Below are positions 8,361-17,769 of a stretch of DNA of 64,000 bases, piece by piece. Source of the stretch: Robiginitomaculum antarcticum DSM 21748 (GTDB lineage Bacteria; Pseudomonadota; Alphaproteobacteria; Caulobacterales; Maricaulaceae); the NCBI RefSeq assembly GCF_000365025.1, contig NZ_KB823013.1, forward strand, positions 372,001 through 436,000. The letters are read 5' to 3'. Under the pieces are notes generated by a model. That model saw only the letters and a program-made list of their open reading frames with translations, did no database searches and was not told where the DNA came from. Both the position numbers and the translations under genes were made by a program. Numbering within the stretch: the stretch's first letter is position 1; each line of letters opens with the position of its first letter.

Positions 8361-8963
8361 ATGAAAACTTTCATCACCTTATCTTTTTCAGTCGCGGCGG
8401 CTTTGGCCATAGCGGCTCCCGTGAGCGCGCATGACAATGGCTATGCGCATCAGCATCAGCAAAGTAGCGGGGGCAACCAGTTGGTCGGCGGCTTAATCGG
8501 CGCTGTTGTTGGCGGCGCTATCGGCTCAAATGTTGCCGGAACAGGCGTGCAGGATGAGGGCACGGCGATTGGCGCAGTGATTGGCGGCGTGGTCGGATCA
8601 CAAATCGCAGCGCAGTCAGGCCGGTCCAATTATAATTCCAATTATAATAATGGCGGCTATTACCAGCAGGGCGGGTACACCCAGCAGCCCGTCTATGGAC
8701 AAACCCGGTATAATAATGGCTATTCAGGCGGGTACCAAAACAACACCTATCAAAATGGCGGATATTATAATAACGGCGTTTACTACGCCCCGCAGCCGCA
8801 ATATTACCAGCGCCCGCAGCCTGTATATTATCAGCAGCGTCCGGCGATCAGTATAAATCTGGGTTATTCAAATAATTACCGGCGCCCGGTATATCGCCAC
8901 AGTAATTACGGCCATGGCCAACGCAATTATCGCCGCGATCGGCCACATCGCCGCGGCCATTAG
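8361..8963 (+). CDS. Glycine-zipper envelope protein, tandem copy 3
   Basis: A 200-aa exported protein with signal peptide MKTFITLSFSVAAALAIAAP ending at VSA|H. The glycine-zipper domain lies at about 38-82 (LVGGLIGAVVGGAIGSNVAG, then TGVQDEGTAIGAVIGG). An Asn/Tyr/Gln-rich stretch and a basic Arg/His tail follow. The zipper core is nearly identical to copies 1 and 2 while the low-complexity tails differ in length and content, so the tandem set has diverged mainly outside the domain. The stop overlaps the tlyA stop on the other strand by a few bases. Confidence 0.85.
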   Translation: MKTFITLSFSVAAALAIAAPVSAHDNGYAHQHQQSSGGNQLVGGLIGAVVGGAIGSNVAGTGVQDEGTAIGAVIGGVVGSQIAAQSGRSNYNSNYNNGGYYQQGGYTQQPVYGQTRYNNGYSGGYQNNTYQNGGYYNNGVYYAPQPQYYQRPQPVYYQQRPAISINLGYSNNYRRPVYRHSNYGHGQRNYRRDRPHRRGH

Positions 8964-9685
8964 AGCTTAACGGCGTAAACTAAAAACTCAGAATTGCCCG
9001 ATCCCCCGCGGATCGGGCTTTTTGTTTGGCCTTTTACCACAAAGCCCTGATCGGTCATCCATGCCGCAATCAGGCGCGGTGCGTCTTCGGCCCGCTCAGT
9101 ATCTTTGACGACGCCGTTTTTATTTAGCGCATCCGGGCCTAATTCAAATTGCGGCTTTACCAAAAGAATCGCCTCGCCGCGCGGCTTTAAAAATGTGAGC
9201 GGCACAGGCAGGATTTTGGTTAGGGAAATAAAACTGGCATCACACACCACAAGATCAATGCGCGCCGGAATATGCGCCGCCGTCAGGGTTCGGGCGTCCT
9301 GTTGCTCTAACAGAGCGATTTTAGGCTCAGCGCGCAAAGCGTAGTGAAGTTGATCCGTGCCGACATCGATCGCGAATATCTTGGCCGCTCCGCGCAAAAT
9401 GAGAAGCTGCGAAAAGCCGCCCGTCGAGCTGCCAATATCCAGACAGGTTTGTCCCGATGGGTCGACACCGAAAACGTCCAGCGCTTTTTCAAGTTTAAGC
9501 GCCGCGCGCGAGACATAAGGGTGAGCGGGCTTTGCGCTAATGACATCTGTATCGCTAACCTTATGTGCGGATTTGCGAACGGGTTTACCGTTAACAGTGA
9601 CGCCACCGGACTTAATCGCAGCCTGCGCCGCACTACGCGTCTCTAAAAGCCCGCGCTGAACCAGCGCTTGATCAAGCCTAGGCAA
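8960..9685 (-). CDS. tlyA: TlyA family rRNA (cytidine-2'-O)-methyltransferase
   Basis: A 241-aa protein with an N-terminal S4 RNA-binding domain ([20 protein letters not shown]) and a C-terminal FtsJ-like SAM domain ([16 protein letters not shown], then [11 protein letters not shown]). TlyA proteins 2'-O-methylate cytidines of 16S/23S rRNA. The best start is TTG 9685 (LPRLDQ), which overlaps the dxs stop by 8 nt. The frame extends to 9739, but those residues lie inside dxs and before the S4 domain. It follows dxs in the conserved order xseB-ispA-dxs-tlyA. Confidence 0.9.
   Translation of the reverse strand: MPRLDQALVQRGLLETRSAAQAAIKSGGVTVNGKPVRKSAHKVSDTDVISAKPAHPYVSRAALKLEKALDVFGVDPSGQTCLDIGSSTGGFSQLLILRGAAKIFAIDVGTDQLHYALRAEPKIALLEQQDARTLTAAHIPARIDLVVCDASFISLTKILPVPLTFLKPRGEAILLVKPQFELGPDALNKNGVVKDTERAEDAPRLIAAWMTDQGFVVKGQTKSPIRGGSGNSEFLVYAVKL
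8996..9023 (+). terminator. Terminator for copy 3, embedded in the 3' end of tlyA
   Basis: Stem GCCCGATCC / GGATCGGGC with loop CCCGC, then TTTTTG on the plus strand. It lies 33 bp past the stop of copy 3 but within the last codons of the convergent tlyA gene, so one sequence serves as terminator and as coding DNA. Confidence 0.8.
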
Positions 9686-11609
9686 GTATCTGCGCGCCTT
9701 GCAGGTCGCGGCCAATGATTGAGAATACTTTCTCGACAATATGATCAGCGGTCAGGCCAGCAGCCTGATACATTTTCGCGGGTGTGTCCTGATCGATAAA
9801 TATATCGGGGAGCGTCATGATGCGGAATTTAAGCCCGCGGTCAAACCGGCCCGTCTCTGACAATTCGCGCGCGACAAATGCTCCAAAGCCGCCCATAGCG
9901 CCCTCTTCGAGGGTCAGCAGAACTTCGTGCTCGTCAGCCAGGCGCGCGATCAAGTCCTTATCAAGAGGCTTGGCAAAGCGCGCATCGGCCACGGTGGTCG
10001 ACAGACCAAGATGGTCAAGCTGCGTTGCGGCCATAACCGCTTCGCCCAGGCGCGTTCCATATGACAGGATCGCGATTTTTGTGCCTTCTTTGATGATGCG
10101 GCCTTTGCCGATCTCAAGCGGGGCGACAATGTCAGGAATTTCAATGCCGGTCGCTTCACCGCGCGGATAGCGAAAGGAAATCGGACCGTCATTATGATCA
10201 ACGGAAGTTTTGATCATACGCGCCAGTTCGAGCTCGTCGGCCGCCGCCATGCAAATAAAGCCCGGCAGCGCGCCCAGATAGCCAATATCGAAACTGCCAG
10301 CATGGGTCGGCCCGTCTGCGCCGACAAGTCCCGCACGGTCCAGCGCGAAGCGAACCGGCAATTTCTGGATGGCGACATCATGGACGACCTGATCATAACC
10401 GCGTTGCAAGAATGTCGAGTAGATCGCCGCGAAAGGCTTCATCCCGTCCGCTGCCAATCCGGCTGCGAAAGTCACGCCATGCTGCTCGGCAATGCCAACA
10501 TCGAATGTGCGTTCAGGATGGGATTTTGAAAAAATATTCAGGCCCGTACCGCCCGGCATAGCGGCCGTAACAGCGACAATTTTATCGTCTATATCAGCCT
10601 GTTTGGACAGCTGCTCGCCAAACACCTGGGTATAGCTTTTCGCATTCGGCGTAGATTTACTTTGCACGCCGGTCACGACATTAAATTTTGAGACGCCGTG
10701 ATATTTATCAGCGGAGTTTTCCGCCGGTGCGTAGCCTTTGCCTTTTTGGGTCACCACATGAATCAGCACCGGGCCGTTTTTCATATCGCGGCAGTTTTTC
10801 AGGATCGGCAAAAGATGGTCCAGATCATGCCCGTCAATCGGCCCTACATAATAAAAGCCCAGCTCTTCAAATAATGTCCCGCCCGTGACCATGCCGCGCG
10901 CATATTCTTCGGTCTTGCGGGCTGTATTGCGGATACTGCTGGGCATGCCGCTGACGGCGGCTTTGCCGATATTGCGCACTTTGCGGTAACTGGAAGACGA
11001 GACCATGCGGGCCAGGGTCGCGCTCATCGCCCCGGTCGGCGGCGCGATCGACATGTCATTGTCGTTGAGGATAACGATCAGGCGGCTATCCATAGCGCCG
11101 GCATTATTCATAGCCTCGTAAGCCATGCCTCCCGTAATCGCGCCGTCACCGATGACAGCAACAACATTATTATTTTCACCTTGTAGATCGCGAGAGACCG
11201 CAAACCCCAAGCCGGCTGAGATAGATGTCGAGCTATGGGCCGCGCCGAACGGATCATATTCAGATTCCGCGCGCTTGGTAAATCCGGACAGTCCGCCGCC
11301 CTGCCGGATTGTCCCCATGCGGTCGCGGCGGCCGGTCAGGACTTTGTGCGGATAAGTTTGATGGGAGACGTCCCAAATCAATTTGTCATCGGGTGTATTG
11401 AAGACATGATGCAGCGCGACGGTCAGCTCGACCACGCCTAGTCCCGCGCCGAGATGGCCGCCCGTGATAGAAACCGTATCCACAACCTCGCTGCGCAGCT
11501 CATCACAAAGTTGCAAAAGCTCCTCTCTGCTAAAATCCCGAATATCAGCGGGACTGTTAACGCGGTCAAGAAGCTCACGGCTGCGGGTCAGGGAGCAATC
11601 TGTTGTCAT
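9678..11609 (-). CDS. dxs: 1-deoxy-D-xylulose-5-phosphate synthase
   Basis: A 643-aa thiamine-diphosphate enzyme. It condenses pyruvate and glyceraldehyde 3-phosphate to DXP, the entry step of the MEP isoprenoid pathway. The diphosphate/Mg motif [18 protein letters not shown] and the central KGKGYAPAE are present, as is the C-terminal transketolase half with [16 protein letters not shown] and [17 protein letters not shown]. Full family length. ispA lies just upstream, so precursor supply and prenyl chain synthesis are encoded together. Confidence 0.97.
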   Translation of the reverse strand: MTTDCSLTRSRELLDRVNSPADIRDFSREELLQLCDELRSEVVDTVSITGGHLGAGLGVVELTVALHHVFNTPDDKLIWDVSHQTYPHKVLTGRRDRMGTIRQGGGLSGFTKRAESEYDPFGAAHSSTSISAGLGFAVSRDLQGENNNVVAVIGDGAITGGMAYEAMNNAGAMDSRLIVILNDNDMSIAPPTGAMSATLARMVSSSSYRKVRNIGKAAVSGMPSSIRNTARKTEEYARGMVTGGTLFEELGFYYVGPIDGHDLDHLLPILKNCRDMKNGPVLIHVVTQKGKGYAPAENSADKYHGVSKFNVVTGVQSKSTPNAKSYTQVFGEQLSKQADIDDKIVAVTAAMPGGTGLNIFSKSHPERTFDVGIAEQHGVTFAAGLAADGMKPFAAIYSTFLQRGYDQVVHDVAIQKLPVRFALDRAGLVGADGPTHAGSFDIGYLGALPGFICMAAADELELARMIKTSVDHNDGPISFRYPRGEATGIEIPDIVAPLEIGKGRIIKEGTKIAILSYGTRLGEAVMAATQLDHLGLSTTVADARFAKPLDKDLIARLADEHEVLLTLEEGAMGGFGAFVARELSETGRFDRGLKFRIMTLPDIFIDQDTPAKMYQAAGLTADHIVEKVFSIIGRDLQGAQILA

Positions 11610-11644
11610 ACATAATTCCTAATCGATAAACCTTAGAAGCATAT

Positions 11645-12532
11645 CTATGCGCGCCGCTCCAGCACGAACTGCACTGCATGCCTGAGCGGGTCGGCGTTAG
11701 CGCCAAAAATGTCCATATCCGCTATCGCGGCCTTCGAGATTTCGCGCGCCCGCGCCTTTGCGCCGTCCAATCCCAATATGGTCACGAATGTGGCTTTCCC
11801 ATGGTCATTATCCTTACCGGCGGCCTTGCCCATCACATGGGCGTTGCCTTCCACATCCAGCAAGTCATCCGTGATTTGAAACAGCAGGCCAACACGGCGC
11901 GCATAGCGTGACAGGGCGTTATATTGCGCTTTGCTTGCCCCGCCCAGACGCGCGCCCGCGCTGATGGCATAGTGGATGAGCGCGCCGGTTTTAAGATCTT
12001 GAAGTGTCGTGATTGTCTTCTCGGTCTGATCCAATTCATCCATGGACAGATCGATCATTTGTCCGCCGATCATGCCGGCCTCACCGCTGCGCATGGCCAG
12101 CTCTGCGCTCAGGGCCAGTTGCAGGACAGGATCAACGCCGTCCATCGGCGTGCACATCAGCTCAAACGCATGGGTCAGCAGTGCATCACCGGTCAGAACC
12201 GCTGTCGCTTCATCCCATTGTCTATGCACGGTGGGTTTACCACGCCGCACATCGTCATTATCCATACAGGGCAGGTCGTCATGAACCAGCGAATAGACAT
12301 GTACGCACTCCAGCGCGGCCGCGACGCGCCAAGCCGGTTCATCGTCATAGCCCAGCATTTTAGCCACAGTGATGACGAAATAGGGTCGCAAACGTTTACC
12401 GCCGCCCAAAGCGGTATAGCGCATCGCGGCGGCGATGCGCGCATTCAATCCTTCAGAACGGGGTAAGTAACCGTCAAAACGGCCTTCAAAGCGGCGGGCA
12501 AATTCAGTAATTTCAAATTTAAAATCGCTCAT
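11645..12532 (-). CDS. ispA: Farnesyl/geranyl diphosphate synthase (IspA type)
   Basis: A 295-aa trans-prenyltransferase that elongates DMAPP with IPP. It has the first Asp-rich motif HDDLPCMDNDD, the second QITDDLLDVEG, and GGKRLRPY for substrate binding. The residues before the first motif fit a farnesyl diphosphate product, but chain length is inferred. It lies between xseB and dxs on the minus strand. Confidence 0.93.
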   Translation of the reverse strand: MSDFKFEITEFARRFEGRFDGYLPRSEGLNARIAAAMRYTALGGGKRLRPYFVITVAKMLGYDDEPAWRVAAALECVHVYSLVHDDLPCMDNDDVRRGKPTVHRQWDEATAVLTGDALLTHAFELMCTPMDGVDPVLQLALSAELAMRSGEAGMIGGQMIDLSMDELDQTEKTITTLQDLKTGALIHYAISAGARLGGASKAQYNALSRYARRVGLLFQITDDLLDVEGNAHVMGKAAGKDNDHGKATFVTILGLDGAKARAREISKAAIADMDIFGANADPLRHAVQFVLERRA

Positions 12533-12556
12533 AATGAAAGCGCCGCCGGGCGTGGA

Positions 12557-12793
12557 CTAGCTATCCAACGGCTCTGTGCCGGGCGTGCCGTCCGGCCCGA
12601 GCACGATTTTATCGACCTTGAGCTGAGCGGATTTCAGCTTGGCTTCGCAATGCGCTTTGAGCGCCGCGCCGCGTTCATAAATTTTGATACTGTCTTCGAG
12701 CGGAGCGTCGCCGCGTTCAAGACGCTGTACCAGCCCTTCGAGCTCGCGAAGGGCATCTTCGAAACTCAGGTCTTTAATCGGGGTATCGGCCAT
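12557..12793 (-). CDS. xseB: Exodeoxyribonuclease VII small subunit
   Basis: A 78-aa protein with the XseB core [26 protein letters not shown] in two helices and then [15 protein letters not shown]. It partners XseA (not in this window) in single-strand DNA degradation. It is located 24 bp upstream of ispA, the usual alphaproteobacterial arrangement. Confidence 0.93.
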   Translation of the reverse strand: MADTPIKDLSFEDALRELEGLVQRLERGDAPLEDSIKIYERGAALKAHCEAKLKSAQLKVDKIVLGPDGTPGTEPLDS

Positions 12794-12808
12794 AATGACT
12801 GCCTAAAA

Positions 12809-13423
12809 TTACGTGTTATGTATTTGCGCTGTTTTGCGCTCAAATCGCCTGTATTTCCAGTGCAAATCCCCTTGATTCTCAGTACATACCCACCCGCGCC
12901 GCACAAGCTGCGTTCTGATCATGCGGTTAAACCAGCCATGGGCGGTCAGCAGCACCAATTTTCCGCCGCTCGCTTCACGCTCAAGCATCTCTGCGGCCTC
13001 GCCGGCGCGAATGCGCGCCTCGTCAACGGTTTCCATTCCATCCGGAAATCCCCAAAACCAACATATACGGGCGAGTGTCCCCCATGTTTTCGGACGTAGC
13101 TTTAACAGCGGAAGATGGGGCGGAGGCAGAGGCGCTTCGACAAAGACGACGTCAACCAAATCAGCCGCGGCGCTGCGTGCGATATGCGCGGTCTGCATGG
13201 CGCGCGGTAAGGTGCTGGAGACAACAAGGTCAGCTTCCTGAGCAAGCGTACTGATACCGTTTGGAGCGATCTGATCATCGGCTAAACCGCCCGCGTCATA
13301 GGCTTGCCACCAGTCACGATATTCACGCCATGTCAGGCGCACCTTTCGTGACAGGGCCGGACGGCCGTGGCGCGCAATGATCAAAACATCAAAGCCGGGC
13401 TTATGTGTGGATTTAATCCCCAT
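12809..13423 (-). CDS. Histidine phosphatase family protein
   Basis: A 204-aa protein with the phosphohistidine signature ARHGRP at residues 17-22, a second catalytic patch with VVSSTLPRAMQTA, and a late catalytic His in LLTAHGWFNRM. This is the branch of small phosphoglycerate-mutase-like phosphatases. The substrate cannot be inferred. It ends 15 bp before xseB and may be transcribed with it. Confidence 0.8.
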   Translation of the reverse strand: MGIKSTHKPGFDVLIIARHGRPALSRKVRLTWREYRDWWQAYDAGGLADDQIAPNGISTLAQEADLVVSSTLPRAMQTAHIARSAAADLVDVVFVEAPLPPPHLPLLKLRPKTWGTLARICWFWGFPDGMETVDEARIRAGEAAEMLEREASGGKLVLLTAHGWFNRMIRTQLVRRGWVCTENQGDLHWKYRRFERKTAQIHNT

Positions 13424-13483
13424 ATGCAGGTCTTATTCAGGCGCGGCAGACGGGGCAAGTCCCTGCGGCTAAAACCTACAACA

Positions 13484-14092
13484 TTATCCGGAAATTTCCC
13501 GCGCCTTTTTCGCGACCCGCTCTTGATAACGTTGGTAATTATCTCTGGCGAGCGGCCATTCGGGATAGCGGACGATTACATCTTCAAAGCCTGCGCGCGC
13601 TTCACTATGACGGCCGAGCCAGCCCAGAGCCATCGCCTTATTAAGGCGGGCCGGAGCCTGATTTTTAATGCCGAAGTCTAGAGCGGAGTCATAATCAGCA
13701 ATCGCTTTGTCAAAATATCCAGCGAGGAAATAAAGATTGCCGCGATTGGCCCGGGCTTCCGGCAGTTTTGGATTAATCTTAAGCGCCGCTTTATAGTCAT
13801 CCCATGCGGCCTCAATATCGTCATTGACTTTATGCAATATGCCGCGATTGACCAAGACGGCAGCGCGGTCGCGTTTAAATAAATCCGCGCTTTCCAGCGC
13901 ATCGTCACAGGCCAGTATATTTTTTCGCGTGGCGCGCTCGTATTGTGCAGCCTTATAACAGCTATGCGCGTCATTATTCGTACCGTAAACCGTAACTGAA
14001 CTGGCCGAGGCCGGAACAACAAAGAGAAATGCGGTCAACGAAAGACCGGCCGTCATGAGGCACAGGGAGGAGAGTCTTTTAAAACAAGCCAT
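13484..14092 (-). CDS. Exported tetratricopeptide-repeat protein
   Basis: A 202-aa protein with signal peptide MACFKRLSSLCLMTAG ending near PASA|S. Tandem TPR helices follow (AVLVNRGILHKVNDDIEAAW, then LPEARANRGNLYFLAGYFDK and ARLNKAMALGWLGRHSEARA). TPRs mediate protein contacts, probably in the periplasm here. No partner can be named. Confidence 0.8.
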   Translation of the reverse strand: MACFKRLSSLCLMTAGLSLTAFLFVVPASASSVTVYGTNNDAHSCYKAAQYERATRKNILACDDALESADLFKRDRAAVLVNRGILHKVNDDIEAAWDDYKAALKINPKLPEARANRGNLYFLAGYFDKAIADYDSALDFGIKNQAPARLNKAMALGWLGRHSEARAGFEDVIVRYPEWPLARDNYQRYQERVAKKAREISG

Positions 14093-14132
14093 GACTTATT
14101 ATAGCACAAAACCCGCTAAAAATCGAGTCCGG

Positions 14133-14918
14133 CTATAATTTGATGAACCAGCGGCCTTTGGGGCAGTACAGTCCCTCTTCGGATTTGCAGCGGCGGAAAG
14201 ACAGCACCATCATTTCGGCCCGCCCGATAATGTAGGATATCGGCACAAATCCGGGGCCGCGGCTGTCACGGCTGTCTGTCGAATTATCGCGGTTATCCCC
14301 GATGAAAAACAATGTGTCTTCGGGCACAAAAAACGGATCCGTCGTGTCATTTGTGTATTTGTCGCCGCGCTCATAGATAAAATGCTCGCCGTCTTCATCG
14401 GGCCATTTTTCACGGTATTTTGTGACATTCACAACATCAGTAAATTTTTTATCGCGGGAATCATATTCGCGGTAGAGAAGCTGGCCCACTTCCTCACGCT
14501 CGATCAGTGCGCCGTTAATATAAAGGCGCCCGCGTTTGTATTGTATCTCGTCGCCCGGAAGGCCAACCACGCGCTTAATTGTAACCACACTGGTTTTCGG
14601 GTTGCGAAAGACTACAACATCGCCGCGTTCAGGTAGAGAAGCATTAATAACGCCGTCGCCGAGAAAATCCATTTTACCGCCAAAGGGGATGTCGTGGCGG
14701 CTATAGCCATAGGCAAATTTCGAGACATAAAGGCGGTCGCCGACTTCAAGAGTCGGCTGCATGGACTCAGAGGGGATACGGTATTGGCCGTAAGCGAAAG
14801 TCACAAACAGTAGATAGGCCAGTAGGAACAGGCCGTAAAAGCGCAGCTCAGAGGCAAGAGTGGCCTTTTTCTTCGGCGTCTTTGCACGGGTGCCGTCTTC
14901 GGGCTTTGTCTTGGCCAT
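14133..14918 (-). CDS. lepB: Signal peptidase I
   Basis: A 261-aa membrane serine protease that removes signal peptides. A lysine-rich cytoplasmic N-terminus is followed by one membrane segment (about 27-44). The catalytic Ser is in RIPSESMQP (residue 52), the general-base Lys in VVTIKRVVGLPGDE, and box E is FFIGDNRDNSTDSR. Full family length. It stands alone and diverges from the YceI gene. Confidence 0.95.
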   Translation of the reverse strand: MAKTKPEDGTRAKTPKKKATLASELRFYGLFLLAYLLFVTFAYGQYRIPSESMQPTLEVGDRLYVSKFAYGYSRHDIPFGGKMDFLGDGVINASLPERGDVVVFRNPKTSVVTIKRVVGLPGDEIQYKRGRLYINGALIEREEVGQLLYREYDSRDKKFTDVVNVTKYREKWPDEDGEHFIYERGDKYTNDTTDPFFVPEDTLFFIGDNRDNSTDSRDSRGPGFVPISYIIGRAEMMVLSFRRCKSEEGLYCPKGRWFIKL

Positions 14919-15015
14919 AACAAACCTGTCCTTAGTCTATCGCGCGCATTGCCTCATAGGCGACCACGCCGCTGTGACCTATACTGTGGTCAGCGAAGAT
15001 GAAAAGGGTTTTCAC

Positions 15016-15654
15016 ATGTCAATCTCGCAATATTGCTGCCGCGCCATACAGGTTGCATTTCTTGGAACTCTGCTAACCGCCTGTGCCGCCGCCCCGAACC
15101 TTGCGCCCACAGCCGCGCCTGCGGGCAATTATATACTGGATCCCGCCCATACGTCTGTCATCTGGACGGTCAGTCATGCGGGACTGTCGCGCTATACGGC
15201 GCGATTCGATACGGTCTCCGGAACGCTTAACTTTGATCCCGATGCGCCGGAGAGCAGCCATGTTCATATCCGCATTGACGCGGCCAGCGTCAGCACAGGA
15301 CTGCCGGATTTTGATGATACGATCGCTATGGACGCCAAATATTTCGACGCCGGGCGTTATCCTGACATCACTTTTGTTACGACACATATATCGCAGACTG
15401 GAGAGACCGCGGGTAAAATCACGGGTGATTTGACATTTCGTGGCGTGACCAAGCCCGTCATTTTGGACGCCATTTTTTACGGATCGGGGACATCTTTTGG
15501 CCATCCGGGCAAGACATTGGGGTTTGCGGCGACAGCCACGCTTCAAAGGCGTGAATTTGGGCTGACTCATCTTATCGCATTTGGTATAGGAAATGAGGTT
15601 GAAGTAAGAATTGAAACAGAGTTCAATGAAGACGCGGGCAAGACGTCCCGCTAA
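15016..15654 (+). CDS. YceI family lipoprotein
   Basis: A 212-aa protein with a lipoprotein signal (GTLLTAC, lipobox Cys near residue 23) and a YceI domain. The typical start YILDPAHTSVIWTVSHAGLS and the core GKITGDLTFRGVTKPVILD are present. YceI proteins form a lipocalin-like barrel that binds polyisoprenoids or other amphiphiles in the periplasm. The start chosen is ATG 15016. The open frame runs back to 14860, but that overlaps lepB and lacks a signal sequence. Confidence 0.88.
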   Translation: MSISQYCCRAIQVAFLGTLLTACAAAPNLAPTAAPAGNYILDPAHTSVIWTVSHAGLSRYTARFDTVSGTLNFDPDAPESSHVHIRIDAASVSTGLPDFDDTIAMDAKYFDAGRYPDITFVTTHISQTGETAGKITGDLTFRGVTKPVILDAIFYGSGTSFGHPGKTLGFAATATLQRREFGLTHLIAFGIGNEVEVRIETEFNEDAGKTSR

Positions 15655-15683
15655 TCTTTGCCCCATAAATTAAGGAGGGGAGA

Positions 15684-16322
15684 GTGAGTAAATTCATTCC
15701 GCTGGATGCGCAAGGCGCGGCTTTGGCTGCTAAAAGCTTTCATCATGGCGATATTGTCGCCTTTCCGACTGAGACAGTTTACGGACTGGCTGCACGCGCC
15801 GACGATCCCGACGCATTAAGCCGGCTCTACGCGCTTAAAAACCGCCCTGAAGACAAGCCTTTGCCCCTGTGTCTGGCGCATGAGCACGCCGCAGACAGTT
15901 ATGCCGAGATCAGCCCGGCCGTGCGCCGTCTGATGGCCGCATTCTGGCCCGGCCCGCTGACGATAGTGCTTCCGGCGCTCAGCGTTTTCCGCCTTGCGCC
16001 GCAGGTCTATGGCCCCGATGGCACGGTGGCTTTGCGCCGCCCCAAAGCCCCCTTTATCGACATGCTGTCATCGCTCTCCTTTCATCTGCCATTAGCGCTC
16101 ACAAGCGCCAATATGTCCGGCGAACCGGAAACCCACAGCGCTATTGAGGTGAACCGCGCACTGGGCGACCGCGTTCCGCTCATCATTGATGGCGGCATGC
16201 TGGCCCCCGCGCGGCCTTCGACGATTGTTAAAGTAGACGGCGGTCAGCTGACGATATTGCGTGAGGGCGATATTTGCGAGGCGGCGTTACGCCAAGCCGC
16301 TTATACTGACGCAAACGCATGA
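15684..16322 (+). CDS. L-threonylcarbamoyladenylate synthase (TsaC/Sua5/YrdC)
   Basis: A 212-aa protein of the YrdC fold that makes threonylcarbamoyl-AMP from threonine, bicarbonate and ATP for t6A37 of ANN-decoding tRNAs. GDIVAFPTETVYGLAARADD and FWPGPLTIVLP are present, as are the SANMSGEPE motif and the Lys-rich loop YALKNRPEDKPL. The start is GTG 15684 after AGGAGGGGAG. It is shorter than Sua5 and so of TsaC type with a brief C-terminal extension. Its stop overlaps the next ATG (ATGA). MtaB at 57.6 kb acts on the t6A this enzyme helps to make. Confidence 0.93.
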   Translation: MSKFIPLDAQGAALAAKSFHHGDIVAFPTETVYGLAARADDPDALSRLYALKNRPEDKPLPLCLAHEHAADSYAEISPAVRRLMAAFWPGPLTIVLPALSVFRLAPQVYGPDGTVALRRPKAPFIDMLSSLSFHLPLALTSANMSGEPETHSAIEVNRALGDRVPLIIDGGMLAPARPSTIVKVDGGQLTILREGDICEAALRQAAYTDANA

Positions 16323-17710
16323 ACACCGCTGGACTTGACGCATTAAAAACCCGCCTGCCCGCGCAAATCTGGACGGATGATGCGACGCAAATTGCGCCCT
16401 GGCTGTCCGAATGGCGCGATAAATTTCACGGCACTTCCCCCCTTATGCTTATGCCGCGCAGCACGGAAGATGTCGCTCAGGCCGTTAAAATCTGCGCAGA
16501 ATATAAACTTCCTCTCCTGCCGCAGGGCGGCAATACGGGCCTGGTCGGCGGATCAACGCCGCAGGGCGAAGTGCTGCTGTCGCTACGCAAATTAAACGCT
16601 CTTCGCAGCGTCAGCGCCGCCGATCAGCTCTTGATCGTGGAGGCCGGAATGACCCTTCAAGCTGTGCAGGAGGTTGCCACGAAAGCCGGTATGATGTTCC
16701 CGCTCAGCCTCGCCGCCGAAGGCAGCTGCACGATTGGTGGCAATCTGTCGACGAATGCGGGCGGCGTGCATGTGATAAAATATGGCAGCGCAAAATCTTT
16801 GTGCCTTGGCGTGGAAGCGGTGATGGCCGACGGGTCGGTTTATTCAGACCTGTCACGTCTGCGCAAAGATAATACCGGATATGATTTATCGCGGCTGTTT
16901 TTAGGCGCGGAAGGGACACTGGGGATTATTACAGCGGCCAGCTTGCGTATGGTGCCCGCGCCTGCGGGGCTGATGCGCGCACTGGTTGCGCTGGACGGGC
17001 CGGACGCCGCGCTTGACCTGCTCGGCCGCGTTCAGGACCGCGCGCTCACACTGTTTGAAGTCATGCCGCGCAGCGCAATAGAGCTGGTTTTGAAATATAT
17101 TCCGGATCAACGTGACCCGTTTTCGGAAGCGCATCCATATTACGTCCTGATTGACTGGGAATTGCGAAACCATGACGCCGCCGCGCGCGAGCCATTTACA
17201 GATATGTTGTCGCGCGCGCTTGAGGCGGGTATTATCCGCGATGTGGTGATTTCACAAAATGAGACACAAGCGGACCAGCTTTTAGCCCTACGTGAGCATA
17301 TGAGCGCGGCGCAAAAGCATGATGGCGGGTCAATCAAACATGATATCAGCGTCGCCGTCTCGGATGTGCCGGCGTTTTTCTCCCGCGCCGACGCGCTGAT
17401 GGCGCAGATGATACCCGGATGCCGCCCTGTCGGCTTCGGCCATATGGGCGACGGCAATATCCACTATAATGTGGCGCGGCCCGAGGACATGGCTCCGCAG
17501 GATTTTCTTGCGCAATGGGACTGGGTGCAAACGGCCGTCCATGATCTGGTCACCGATATGGGCGGCTCCATCAGCGCCGAGCACGGCATTGGCATCATGA
17601 AAAAAGACGATTTGGCGGCCCGTGCCGACCCGGTCAAAATTGCACTGATGAAAACCCTGAAAGCCTCGCTGGATCCGGACAGGATTATGAATCCCAGGAT
17701 CATGATCTAA
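16319..17710 (+). CDS. FAD-linked oxidase, D-2-hydroxyacid (hydroxyglutarate/lactate) dehydrogenase type
   Basis: A 463-aa flavoprotein. The N-terminal FAD_binding_4 domain has PQGGNTGLVGGSTPQGE and GSCTIGGNLSTNAGGVHVIK in two parts. The C-terminal FAD-oxidase domain has GFGHMGDGNIHYNV and the metal/substrate motif SAEHGIG. The family includes D-2-hydroxyglutarate, D-lactate and glycolate dehydrogenases. Exact substrate is not readable. It is coupled to the upstream gene by a 4-nt ATGA overlap. Confidence 0.9.
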   Translation: MNTAGLDALKTRLPAQIWTDDATQIAPWLSEWRDKFHGTSPLMLMPRSTEDVAQAVKICAEYKLPLLPQGGNTGLVGGSTPQGEVLLSLRKLNALRSVSAADQLLIVEAGMTLQAVQEVATKAGMMFPLSLAAEGSCTIGGNLSTNAGGVHVIKYGSAKSLCLGVEAVMADGSVYSDLSRLRKDNTGYDLSRLFLGAEGTLGIITAASLRMVPAPAGLMRALVALDGPDAALDLLGRVQDRALTLFEVMPRSAIELVLKYIPDQRDPFSEAHPYYVLIDWELRNHDAAAREPFTDMLSRALEAGIIRDVVISQNETQADQLLALREHMSAAQKHDGGSIKHDISVAVSDVPAFFSRADALMAQMIPGCRPVGFGHMGDGNIHYNVARPEDMAPQDFLAQWDWVQTAVHDLVTDMGGSISAEHGIGIMKKDDLAARADPVKIALMKTLKASLDPDRIMNPRIMI

Positions 17711-17769
17711 GTGATGATTTAGGCTTAAGCATAAACTCAATATTTAGCACTTTGCGTTACCAACGCGCT

